Origin: Pseudomonas fluorescens
GTDB lineage: Bacteria > Pseudomonadota > Gammaproteobacteria > Pseudomonadales > Pseudomonadaceae
Assembly: GCF_040448305.1 (NCBI RefSeq)
Contig: NZ_CP148752.1
Location: 4,278,001 to 4,342,000 of the forward strand
Length of the DNA: 64,000 nt
Direction of reading: 5' to 3'
Every line of letters starts with the position of its first letter. The stretch's first letter is position 1. Position numbers and translations under genes: made by a program. Under the pieces are notes generated by a model. That model worked only from the letters and a program-made list of their open reading frames with translations, did no database searches and had not been told where the DNA came from. Below, piece after piece: positions 16,819-24,191 of the stretch.

Positions 16819-18300
16819 ATGTACCAGCCAAAACCGAACGACTTTTATGCGCTGATCGAAGCCATGCCGCTGTGCATCATTCTTCATGACGCGCACACCA
16901 AGGAAATTCTCTGGGCCAACGCCGCTGCCCTGGCGGCGCTGGGCTTTACCCTGGAAGAACTGACGCCGCTCAAGGCCCCGGACATGACCCGCGACGCACC
17001 GAAGTACCGGCGCTCGGTGGGCTTGCGCTGGCTGGAAGGTGCCGCGCGCACCGGGCAACGGGCCATCGAGTGGTGCTATCGCTCCAAGCAAGGGGTGGAG
17101 ATTCTTTCCGAGGCGGTGGCGACCCTGGTGCACCTGGACGGTCGCGATGTGTTGATGGTGCAGTTCCGCGACATTTCCAAGGAGGACAAGGTCAAGCGCG
17201 ACCTCAAGCGTTTCGAGAGCCGGCTCAAGGCCTTCATGCAGGACCTGGCCGAAGGCGTGGCGGTGCTCGGCCCCGAGGGCGACATTCGCTTTATCAGCGA
17301 CTCCGGCGCGCACCTGCTCAACAGCGAAGTGCACAAGCTGATGGGCAAGAACTTCCTGGCCTGGTGCGACGACGCATCCGGCCAGCGCCTGTTGCAACAG
17401 CTTGCCCATGAGAGACCGAAGCACACGCCGTTCAACGTGCATTACAAGGTGCAACGCCGCGATGGCGAGTGGCGCTGGCATGACGCAACCTGCCGCTACA
17501 TCGAGATAGAGGACGATCTGGTCGGCCACCTGCTGCTGTTCCGCGACGTCACCGAGCAGGTGCAGGCCGAAGAGGCGCGGCGGGTCAGCGAGCAGAAACT
17601 CGAGTACCTGGCGCGCTACAACGCCATGGGTGAAATGGCCGTGGCGATTGCCCACGAGTTGAGCCAGCCATTGGCGGCGACTCGCAACTTTATTGAAGGC
17701 GCAGTGATTCGCCTGGGCAACGCCGGCGAAACCGATCAAGGCGTCGCCTGGGGTTTGCAGAACGCGGTGCGGCAAATCGAGCATGCCTCGGTGATCATCA
17801 AGAGCGTGCGCGATTACGTGGTCAAGCTGGAACAGACCGAAGAGCTGGTCGACCTCAATGAGCTGCTGCGCGAAACCCGCTACTTCATCAGCCTGCGGGC
17901 CGATCCGAGCCTGGTGCGCGTGGAAGTCGTCACCGCGCCCGAACCGCTGCGGGTGAGTTGCGAGAAGGTGCTGATCGGCCAGGTGATCCTTAACCTGGCC
18001 TTCAACGCCATTGAAGAAATGGCCGACTTGCCTACTGAACGTCGCTTGCTGCGCATCCATGCCAGCCGCGAGAACGATGTGGCCCTGGTGCGCATTGAAG
18101 ACTGCGGTCGAGGCATCCAGGCCCAGGCGCAGGAAAAGCTGTTCGACGGGTTCTTCTCGTCCAAGGTCAGCGGCAACGGCATTGGCCTGGCGCTGTGCAA
18201 GAACATCATCGGCCGCCACCGTGGCGATATCTGGGCGCAAAACCTCGAGCCGTGCGGCGCGGTGTTCAGCTTCTCCCTTCCCCTCGCTTCCCTCGTTTAA
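16819..18300 (+). CDS. Soluble PAS-PAS sensor histidine kinase
   Basis: 493 residues with no transmembrane segment, so it senses a cytoplasmic signal. First PAS about 8-125 (MPLCIILHDAHTKEILWANA), second PAS about 140-250 (EGVAVLGPEGDIRFISDSGA). The dimerisation/phosphoacceptor helix has His279 in AIAHELSQPLAATRN, as in FixL-type kinases. The ATPase domain has NLAFNAIEEM (N box), RIEDCGRGIQ (G1) and GNGIGLALCKNII (G2). It is divergent from iacA and probably phosphorylates the FixJ-type regulator at 7752. A plausible ligand is indole-3-acetate or an intermediate, which is inference. Confidence 0.9.
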   Translation: MYQPKPNDFYALIEAMPLCIILHDAHTKEILWANAAALAALGFTLEELTPLKAPDMTRDAPKYRRSVGLRWLEGAARTGQRAIEWCYRSKQGVEILSEAVATLVHLDGRDVLMVQFRDISKEDKVKRDLKRFESRLKAFMQDLAEGVAVLGPEGDIRFISDSGAHLLNSEVHKLMGKNFLAWCDDASGQRLLQQLAHERPKHTPFNVHYKVQRRDGEWRWHDATCRYIEIEDDLVGHLLLFRDVTEQVQAEEARRVSEQKLEYLARYNAMGEMAVAIAHELSQPLAATRNFIEGAVIRLGNAGETDQGVAWGLQNAVRQIEHASVIIKSVRDYVVKLEQTEELVDLNELLRETRYFISLRADPSLVRVEVVTAPEPLRVSCEKVLIGQVILNLAFNAIEEMADLPTERRLLRIHASRENDVALVRIEDCGRGIQAQAQEKLFDGFFSSKVSGNGIGLALCKNIIGRHRGDIWAQNLEPCGAVFSFSLPLASLV

Positions 18301-18304
18301 AGCA

Positions 18305-18377
18305 AAAGATCGCAGCCTTCGGCAGCTCCTACAGAGACCTCACTACCCTGTAGGAGCTGCCGAAGGCTGCGATCTTT
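18305..18377. repeat. Inverted repeat of the agatcgcagcc family; possible terminator
   Basis: A near-perfect inverted repeat (aaaagatcgcagccttcggcagctcctac and complement) ending in a short T run right after the kinase stop. It belongs to a second REP-like family that recurs at 30894 and 55895. Confidence 0.8.
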
Positions 18378-18523
18378 TCGCTCTTCCGTACGACTGGCAC
18401 AGACACACAAACACTTGGCAGGCAGGGCAATTCTCCCGATCGCGGGGCACGGCAGAATCAAAGGGTAAAAATCTGCCAAAGCATCCGCGATCCGCGTTAC
18501 CAACAATTCAGGAAGTTCCCCTT

Positions 18524-19672
18524 ATGCGAACAAACAGGATCTCCGTACAGTCAGCGCTAGGCCTGAGCCTGCTTGTACTCGGTTTGAACAGTGCCCGCGC
18601 GGACTTGCCCGCCGGTACGATTGGCCAGACCGTTCTGGCGTTTCCACCCGAAGCTCACCGCGCGTTCGTCATCGACGTCGAGTTCGAAAGCTTCGTGGCT
18701 GGCCGCGTGACCGTGGTCGACCCGGACCAGAAGCGCATCCTCGGCATGGTGCCGACCGGTTTCGCTGCGCCGTCGACCCTCAGCCACGACAAGAAAACCC
18801 TCTACAGTGCGGACATCTGGTATTCCCGCGGCACCCGCGGCACCCGCACCGACGTGCTCACCGCGTGGGACAGCTCGACCCTGTCGCCAGCCTGGGAAGT
18901 GCTGATTCCGAACAAGCGCGCCGAGTCGCTGACCCAGCGTTACTCGCTCAAGCCAAGCGGCGACGACAAGTTCGTCTACGTCTACAACTTCACGCCGTCG
19001 ACCTCGGTAACCGTGGTCGATACCCAGGCCAAGGCAGTCGCTACGGAGATTGCGATCCCCGGTTGCGTGCTCAACTACCCGGTCGGCAACCGCCGCTTCG
19101 CCTCGTTGTGCGGCGACGGCAGCCTGCAGGTGGTGACCCTCAACGATCAGGGTCAGGAAACCGCGCGCAGCCGCACGCCGTTCTTTGATCCGAACGCGGA
19201 AAAACTGGTAGAGCGCGCCGTCAACGTCGGCGACACCTACTACTTCACCACCACGACCGGCACCGTACGCCCGGTGGATTTCGCCGGTGATGCGCCGAAG
19301 GTCCTGCCGTCCTGGTCGCTGGTTTCCGATGAAGACAAGAAGGCCGGTTGGGCACCAGGCGGGTGGCAGATGATGGCCGTGGCGCCGAAGCTGGACCGTC
19401 TGTACGTGCTGATGCACGACGCCCACGAACCGATGAAGTGGGAAGACCCGAGCCCGCTGATCTGGGCGTTTGATCTCAAGACCCACAAGAAGGTGGCGAC
19501 CCTGGAGGCCCCGGTTCCGGTGTGGAGCATGCAGGCCACTGGCGACGATAAGCCGTTGTTGCTTGGCGCCGACGTGGAAGGCGGTTTGCAGATTTTCGAT
19601 CTGAAGACCAACAAGCTCACCGGCAGCATGCCGAAAGTCGCCAAAACCGCGACTCAGGTCCTGAGCTACTGA
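18524..19672 (+). CDS. aauB: Aromatic amine dehydrogenase large (heavy) subunit
   Basis: 382 residues from the ATG at 18524 with aggaagttcccc upstream. A signal peptide (hydrophobic SALGLSLLVLGLNSARA, cut near residue 26) sends it to the periplasm. The mature part is a seven-bladed propeller of the MauB/AauB family: AFPPEAHRAFVIDVEFESFV, LSHDKKTLYSADIWYSRGTR, WAPGGWQMMAVAPKLDRLYV. The family pairs with a TTQ-bearing small subunit to oxidise primary amines to aldehydes. The gene order large subunit-mauE-mauD-small subunit-cytochrome c matches the Alcaligenes faecalis aau cluster as I recall it. Substrate (tryptamine, tyramine, phenylethylamine) is inferred from context. Confidence 0.9.
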   Translation: MRTNRISVQSALGLSLLVLGLNSARADLPAGTIGQTVLAFPPEAHRAFVIDVEFESFVAGRVTVVDPDQKRILGMVPTGFAAPSTLSHDKKTLYSADIWYSRGTRGTRTDVLTAWDSSTLSPAWEVLIPNKRAESLTQRYSLKPSGDDKFVYVYNFTPSTSVTVVDTQAKAVATEIAIPGCVLNYPVGNRRFASLCGDGSLQVVTLNDQGQETARSRTPFFDPNAEKLVERAVNVGDTYYFTTTTGTVRPVDFAGDAPKVLPSWSLVSDEDKKAGWAPGGWQMMAVAPKLDRLYVLMHDAHEPMKWEDPSPLIWAFDLKTHKKVATLEAPVPVWSMQATGDDKPLLLGADVEGGLQIFDLKTNKLTGSMPKVAKTATQVLSY

Positions 19673-19683
19673 GAGGTTCGGCC

Positions 19684-20223
19684 ATGCACACAGATCCGAT
19701 CTTCATCATAACCAGCGCCATCGCCATCGCGGTGTTGCTGGCCAGCGCCGCAACCCACAAGTTGCGCGCGCCGGCCCGCTTCGCCCGGCAGCTGGCGGAC
19801 TATCAACTGCTGCCCGAGGCGCTGGTGCGCCCGACGGCGCGGCTGGTGCCGCTGCTGGAACTGGCCATCGCCTTTGCCCTGCTGGCGCCGGTCAGCCGTG
19901 GTTACGCCGCGTTGAGCGCCGCCAGCCTGTTAGCCCTGTACGCCGCCGCCATCGGTATCAACCTGTGGCGCGGTCGTGCGGACATCGACTGCGGTTGCGC
20001 CGGCCCCGACCAGGCACAGCCGCTGCGCCCGGTACTGCTGCTGCGCAACAGCGCACTGGTGGCACTGGCGCTGGTGGCCAGCGTGGCCCCGGTTGCCCGC
20101 GACCTCAACTTGTTCGATGGCTTCGTGACCCTGGCCGCCGCCGCAGTCGCGCTGCTCATCTACGCCGCGGCCGATGGCTTGCTGGCGAATTCCCCTCTTC
20201 TGCTCAAATTGATTGGTAGGTAA
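19684..20223 (+). CDS. mauE: Methylamine utilisation protein MauE, membrane
   Basis: 179 residues with about four to five hydrophobic helices (FIITSAIAIAVLLASAATHK, LVPLLELAIAFALLAPVS, YAALSAASLLALYAAA and two near the C-terminus) and a periplasmic DIDCGCAGP cysteine pair. MauE is needed for maturation or disulfide handling of the cysteine-rich small subunit in MADH/AADH systems. It starts 11 bp after the large subunit gene and 5 bp before mauD. Confidence 0.9.
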   Translation: MHTDPIFIITSAIAIAVLLASAATHKLRAPARFARQLADYQLLPEALVRPTARLVPLLELAIAFALLAPVSRGYAALSAASLLALYAAAIGINLWRGRADIDCGCAGPDQAQPLRPVLLLRNSALVALALVASVAPVARDLNLFDGFVTLAAAAVALLIYAAADGLLANSPLLLKLIGR

Positions 20224-20228
20224 TCGAA

Positions 20229-20855
20229 ATGGAAGGCTTGATTGTTTCCAACGTTCTGCTCTGGGTGCTGCTGGTGGCCGTGGCGTTTGTCGTCATGGGC
20301 CTGGTGCGGCAGATTGGCGTGCTGCACGGTCGCCTGGCGCCGGCCGGCGCGTTGATGGTCGATAAAGGCGTGGCGGTCAATGAACCTGCGCCGCAAGTCA
20401 CCGCCAGCGACCGTCACGGTCGTCCGGTGAACTTCGGTTATGCCGGCGAGAAATCGCAACTGCTGTTCTTCCTCTCGCCGACCTGCCCGATCTGCAAGTC
20501 GTTGCTGCCGGCAATCAAATCCATCGCCAGGGAGCAATCGGACCGCCTGGACGTGGTGTTCGTCAGCGATGGCGACATGGACGCCCAGCAAGCGCTGATC
20601 CGCGAACACAAACTCGAAGACGCCACCTACGTGGTCGGCCCGGAAGTGGGCATGACCTACCAGATCGGCAAGCTGCCGTACGCCGCACTGATCGACAAGG
20701 CCGGCACCCTGCGCGCCAAAGGCCTGGTCAACTCCCGCGAGCACCTGGACAGCCTGTTCGAAGTCGAGCATTTGAAGCACGCCACGCTGCAGCAGTACCT
20801 CAATGCCCAACCGCACACCCACGATCACGACCACAGCCACGGCCATAGCCACTGA
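20229..20855 (+). CDS. mauD: MauD thioredoxin-like disulfide protein
   Basis: 208 residues. An N-terminal membrane anchor (NVLLWVLLVAVAFVVMGLV) is followed by a thioredoxin-like domain with the CPIC active site at residues 86-89 (FFLSPTCPICKSLLPAIKS). The C-terminus is a His-rich tail (HTHDHDHSHGHSH), which is not needed for the family fold and may bind metal. MauD is thought to form the six disulfides of the amine dehydrogenase small subunit. It lies between mauE and the small-subunit gene. Confidence 0.92.
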   Translation: MEGLIVSNVLLWVLLVAVAFVVMGLVRQIGVLHGRLAPAGALMVDKGVAVNEPAPQVTASDRHGRPVNFGYAGEKSQLLFFLSPTCPICKSLLPAIKSIAREQSDRLDVVFVSDGDMDAQQALIREHKLEDATYVVGPEVGMTYQIGKLPYAALIDKAGTLRAKGLVNSREHLDSLFEVEHLKHATLQQYLNAQPHTHDHDHSHGHSH

Positions 20856-20873
20856 TAAGGCAGGGAGAACTTT

Positions 20874-21395
20874 ATGAAACTGCTGGATCTGTTGTTTGAG
20901 CGTTCGTCCCGCCGTGTCGCCGACACCACTTCGCGCCGCAAACTGCTGGCACGCATGGGTTCGCTGATGGTGGCCGGTGCCGCCCTGCCCCTGCTGCTGC
21001 CGCTGGATCGCACCAGCAAGGCCCTGGCCGCGGAACCTGCGCAGGCCGGCGACCCGGGTGATCCGAACAGCTGCGACTACTGGCGCTACTGCTCCGTCGA
21101 CGGCTTTCTGTGCAGTTGCTGCGGTGGGTCGGTAACGTCATGCCCACCGGGCACCGAAGCCTCGCAAGTGACCTGGATCGGCACCTGCCGCAACCCGGCC
21201 GACGGCAAGGACTACATTATTTCGTACAACGACTGCTGCGGTAAGCAGAGCTGCGCCCAGTGCGCCTGCACCCGTAACGACAGTGAAGAACCGGCCTACC
21301 GCCCGTTCAACAACAACGATGTGAACTGGTGCCTGGCCGCCAAATCGCACATCTACCACTGCACCGTTTCGGTCATCCGCGGCGTCGCCGTTTAA
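20874..21395 (+). CDS. aauA: Aromatic amine dehydrogenase small (light) subunit, TTQ-bearing
   Basis: 173 residues. A long twin-arginine-type leader (SRRKLLARMGSLMVAGAALP) is followed by a cysteine-rich domain. By comparison with MauA, the tryptophans that form the tryptophan-tryptophylquinone cofactor are Trp101 (in QVTWIGTC) and Trp152 (in NDVNWCLA). The surrounding pattern SCPPGTEAS, YNDCCGKQSCAQCAC, EPAYRPFNNNDVNW and YHCTVSVIRG is diagnostic. With the large subunit it forms a periplasmic heterotetramer that hands electrons to a cupredoxin or cytochrome. A strong terminator follows. Confidence 0.94.
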   Translation: MKLLDLLFERSSRRVADTTSRRKLLARMGSLMVAGAALPLLLPLDRTSKALAAEPAQAGDPGDPNSCDYWRYCSVDGFLCSCCGGSVTSCPPGTEASQVTWIGTCRNPADGKDYIISYNDCCGKQSCAQCACTRNDSEEPAYRPFNNNDVNWCLAAKSHIYHCTVSVIRGVAV

Positions 21396-21409
21396 AAAAA
21401 CGCGCTTTT

Positions 21410-21441
21410 CGCCGGTTGTTCGCGCAACCGGCGCTTTTTTT
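21410..21441 (+). terminator. Rho-independent terminator of the amine dehydrogenase operon
   Basis: Perfect 9-bp stem CGCCGGTTG (21410-21418) / CAACCGGCG (21425-21433) with a 6-base loop, followed by a run of seven T from 21435. It is 15 bp after the small-subunit stop. Confidence 0.9.
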
Positions 21442-21482
21442 CTGTGGCTGCTTTTTTATTTTTTTACTGCTTTGTGTGAGTA

Positions 21483-21601
21483 CCTGTAGGAGCGAGCCTG
21501 CTCGCGAAGGACGTCAACGATAACGCGGGCTATCTGGTTTAACGCGTCGCCCTTGAGTTCTTCGTCGGAGCGCCGCCCGGAGCAGGCTCGCTCCTACAGG
21601 T
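21483..21601. repeat. REPIN with a diverged interior
   Basis: A REP at 21483-21507 and an inverted REP at 21581-21601 (ggagcaggctcgctcctacagg), whose inner half has decayed (gcccggagcaggctcgctcc). It separates the amine dehydrogenase terminator from the cytochrome gene. Confidence 0.8.
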
Positions 21602-21632
21602 GCCAAACCGGTCATCAGCGGAGTTGGGTTAC

Positions 21633-22154
21633 ATGCGTAGTTTGATATTGCTCGGTCTCGTCTGCGCCCTTGGCGCCCCGCTCGCCTATGCCCGGGCCAT
21701 TCCCGACCCAAACCAGCATCACGCGCCGGGCAATGAATCGCTGCAAACCCCGATTGCCCAGGCCGGTTACAGCGTCGGCGTGAACTACCAGCTGCAATGC
21801 GCCGGTTGCCACCTGGGCGACGGCACGGGTTCCGCCGCCAACGACACGCCACGGATGAAAGGCTTTGTCGGCAACTTCCTCAAAGTCCCCGGTGGCCGCG
21901 AATTCCTCGTGCGGGTGCCGGGCATGTCGCAATCGGCGCTGAACAACGCGCAACTGGCGGACTTGCTCAACTGGCTGATGCGGGAAGACGGCATGGCGGG
22001 CAAAAGCGTGCCGGCCGACTATCAGCCCTACACCGCCGAAGAAGTCACGGCATTGCGCGCCAAGACCATGCTCAACCTGCCCGGCACCCGTAGCGAGTTG
22101 ATCAAGGCCATGCGTGCCCAGGGTATCGCGATCGATGACGGGATGAATTACTGA
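21633..22154 (+). CDS. Periplasmic mono-haem cytochrome c of the amine dehydrogenase locus
   Basis: 173 residues from the ATG at 21633 (ggag nine bases upstream). A signal peptide (RSLILLGLVCALGAPLAYA) is followed by one haem motif CAGCH at residues 56-60. There is no second CxxCH. The order after the small-subunit gene matches a mono-haem cytochrome gene reported at the same place in the A. faecalis aau cluster. It may accept electrons from the amine dehydrogenase. It lies after a terminator, so it has its own promoter or depends on read-through. Confidence 0.85.
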   Translation: MRSLILLGLVCALGAPLAYARAIPDPNQHHAPGNESLQTPIAQAGYSVGVNYQLQCAGCHLGDGTGSAANDTPRMKGFVGNFLKVPGGREFLVRVPGMSQSALNNAQLADLLNWLMREDGMAGKSVPADYQPYTAEEVTALRAKTMLNLPGTRSELIKAMRAQGIAIDDGMNY

Positions 22155-22265
22155 GAGCGACGTGGTTCAGGTTCGACTATCTGGACGATGGACGCGTTGA
22201 CGGCAAATAAGTAACGTATTCGGTGCTGTTTTCGAACCTGGAAAATCGAAAAGGGAGTTTGCATC

Positions 22266-22484
22266 GTGACCGAAGAGACAAAAACCAAAGGACCGGCTTC
22301 GTATTTCCCGTCCATTGAAAAAAAGCACGGGCAGCCGATCAGCCATTGGCTGGACCTGCTCAAGAACGTCAGCGACAAGAAACACATGGAAATGGTGGCC
22401 TGGCTCAAAACCGAACACGGTATGGGTCATGGTCACGCCAATGCGCTGGTTGCCTATCATCTGGCAGCCAGCAAAAGCGCCTAG
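22266..22484 (+). CDS. DUF4287 small protein
   Basis: 72 residues with a GTG start at 22266, supported by aaaagggag upstream. The sequence SYFPSIEKKHGQPISHWLDL and HGMGHGHANALVAYHLA is the DUF4287 family. The function of this family is unknown to me. It is a single gene between the cytochrome and methyltransferase genes, with a 111-bp leader that shows no clear motif. Confidence 0.85.
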   Translation: MTEETKTKGPASYFPSIEKKHGQPISHWLDLLKNVSDKKHMEMVAWLKTEHGMGHGHANALVAYHLAASKSA

Positions 22485-22595
22485 CCGCGGGTCCATCCTT
22501 CTCTGCGCTATCGGTGGTGCCGGGTAAAACCGGCTCCACCGTAAAGCTTCTGTTGCCCTATCCTTTCATCCAACCCATCACGCCGGACATCGACC

Positions 22596-23267
22596 ATGTC
22601 AGCCCCCGAAACCACCCTCCTCGACAGCTGGCACCACAACGCCCGGGCCTGGATCGACGCCATACGCAGCGGCACCATCGAAAGCCGCCAAAAGGTCACC
22701 GACCAGGCCATCCTGCTGGCGGTGCTGGGTCGCCAGCCCGAGCGTGTGCTCGACCTGGGTTGCGGCGAAGGCTGGTTGTTGCGGGCGCTGGCAGACCGGG
22801 GTATCGAGGCGGTTGGCGTGGATGGCGATACGACGCTGGTGGAGGCAGCACGGGCGGCGGGCGCTGCGCCAGTGCATTTGGCGAGCTATGAACAGTTGGC
22901 AGAAGCCGAAGTCGACATCGGCCGCGACTACAACCTGATCTGCGCCAACTTCGCCCTGCTGCATCAGGACATCATCCCCCTGCTCGCCGCCATGAACACC
23001 CTGCTCGCCCCGGGTGGCGCGCTGGTGATCCAGACGCTGCACCCGTGGGTGGCTGCGGCGGGCGATTATCAGGATGGCTGGCGGGAAGAGACCTTCGCCG
23101 GGTTCAAGGGGCAGTGGCAGCCCATGTCATGGTATTTCCGCACCCTGTCCAGTTGGCTGAATGCGCTGGACATGGCGGGATTTACTCTTGCCAGCCTGCA
23201 GGAGCCACAGCACCCGCAAAGCTCTGTGCCGCAGTCATTGCTGTTGGTGGCCGAGCCACGGCGCTGA
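22596..23267 (+). CDS. Class I SAM-dependent methyltransferase
   Basis: 223 residues. The SAM-binding motif I is VLDLGCGEGWLLRALA (about residues 52-67), motif II contains GVDGDTTLVEAAR, and motif III lies around NLICANFALLHQD. The C-terminal half has LHPWVAAAGDYQDGWREE and WYFRTLSSWLNALDMAGF, typical of small soluble methyltransferases. The substrate is unknown and the neighbours give no help. Confidence 0.88.
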   Translation: MSAPETTLLDSWHHNARAWIDAIRSGTIESRQKVTDQAILLAVLGRQPERVLDLGCGEGWLLRALADRGIEAVGVDGDTTLVEAARAAGAAPVHLASYEQLAEAEVDIGRDYNLICANFALLHQDIIPLLAAMNTLLAPGGALVIQTLHPWVAAAGDYQDGWREETFAGFKGQWQPMSWYFRTLSSWLNALDMAGFTLASLQEPQHPQSSVPQSLLLVAEPRR

Positions 23268-23287
23268 TTGATGCAATTCCGTTGGAG

Positions 23288-24176
23288 GCTTGCTCGCGAT
23301 AGCGGTCTGGCAATCACTTCATTGCTGGCTGTCGAGTCGTCATCGCGAGCAGGCTCGCTCCCACAGGTTCAGTGGCTGTACGCAAAATCTGCGAACCACC
23401 CAAATCAACTGTGGGAGCGGGCTTGCTCGCGAAGAGGCCGGCACATTCAACATCGATGTCGCCTGACACTCCGTCATCGCGAGCAGGCTCGCTCCCACAG
23501 GTTCAGTGGCTGTACGCAAAATCTGCGAACCACCCAAATCAACTGTGGGAGCGGGCTTGCTCGCGAAGAGGCCGGCACATTCAACATCGATGTCGCCTGA
23601 CACCCCGCCTTCGCGAGCAGGCTCGCTCCCACAGGTTCAGCGGCTGTACGCAAAATCTGCGAACTAACCAAATCACTGTGGGAGCGAGCTTGCTCGCGAA
23701 GAGGCCGGTACATTCGACATCGATGTCGCCTGACACTCCGTCATCGCGAGCAGGCTCGCTCCCACAGGTTCAGTGGCTGTACGCAAAATCTGCGAACCAC
23801 CCAAATCAACTGTGGGAGCGGGCTTGCTCGCGAAGAGGCCGGCACATTCAACAACGATGTCGCCTGACACTCCGTCATCGCGAGCAAGCCCGCTCCCACA
23901 GGTTCAGCGGCTGTACACAAAATCTGCGAACCACCCAAATCATTGTGGGAGCGGGCTTGCCCGCGAAGAGGCCGGTACATTCGACATCGATGTCGCCTGA
24001 CACTCCGTCATCGCGAGCAGGCTCGCTCCCACAGGTTCAGCGGCTGTACGCAAAATCTGCGAACTAACCAAATCACTGTGGGAGCGAGCCTGCTCGCGAT
24101 AGCGGTCTGGCAGTCGCTGCATTGCTGGCTGTCATGCCACCTTCGCGAGCAAGCCCGCTCCTACAGGGTCAGTGGT
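23288..24176. repeat. Tandem array of REPIN-based units, period about 134 bp
   Basis: The core gcgagcaggctcgctccca recurs at about 23345, 23479, 23613, 23746, 23880 and 24013, giving spacings of 133-134 bp, with a related REP at 24145. Each unit holds two opposed REPs, a gttcagYggctgtacgcaaa stretch and a catcgatgtcgcctgaca stretch. Unit five uses the gcgagcaagcccgctccca variant. The outer flanks share tctggcaRtcRct-cattgctggctgtc, which suggests the array grew inside one older REPIN. It is not a CRISPR: there are no unique spacers. It fills the 924-bp gap between the methyltransferase and metE. Confidence 0.92.
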
Positions 24177-24191
24177 ACACCCACTATAGCG

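Noticed and set aside
16714..18240. 508-codon minus-strand open frame
   Set aside because: Antisense to the PAS histidine kinase, whose H, N and G boxes are intact.
23288..24176. Possible CRISPR array
   Set aside because: Period is regular, but the whole 134-bp unit is repeated, including what would be the spacers, and the core is a REP palindrome.
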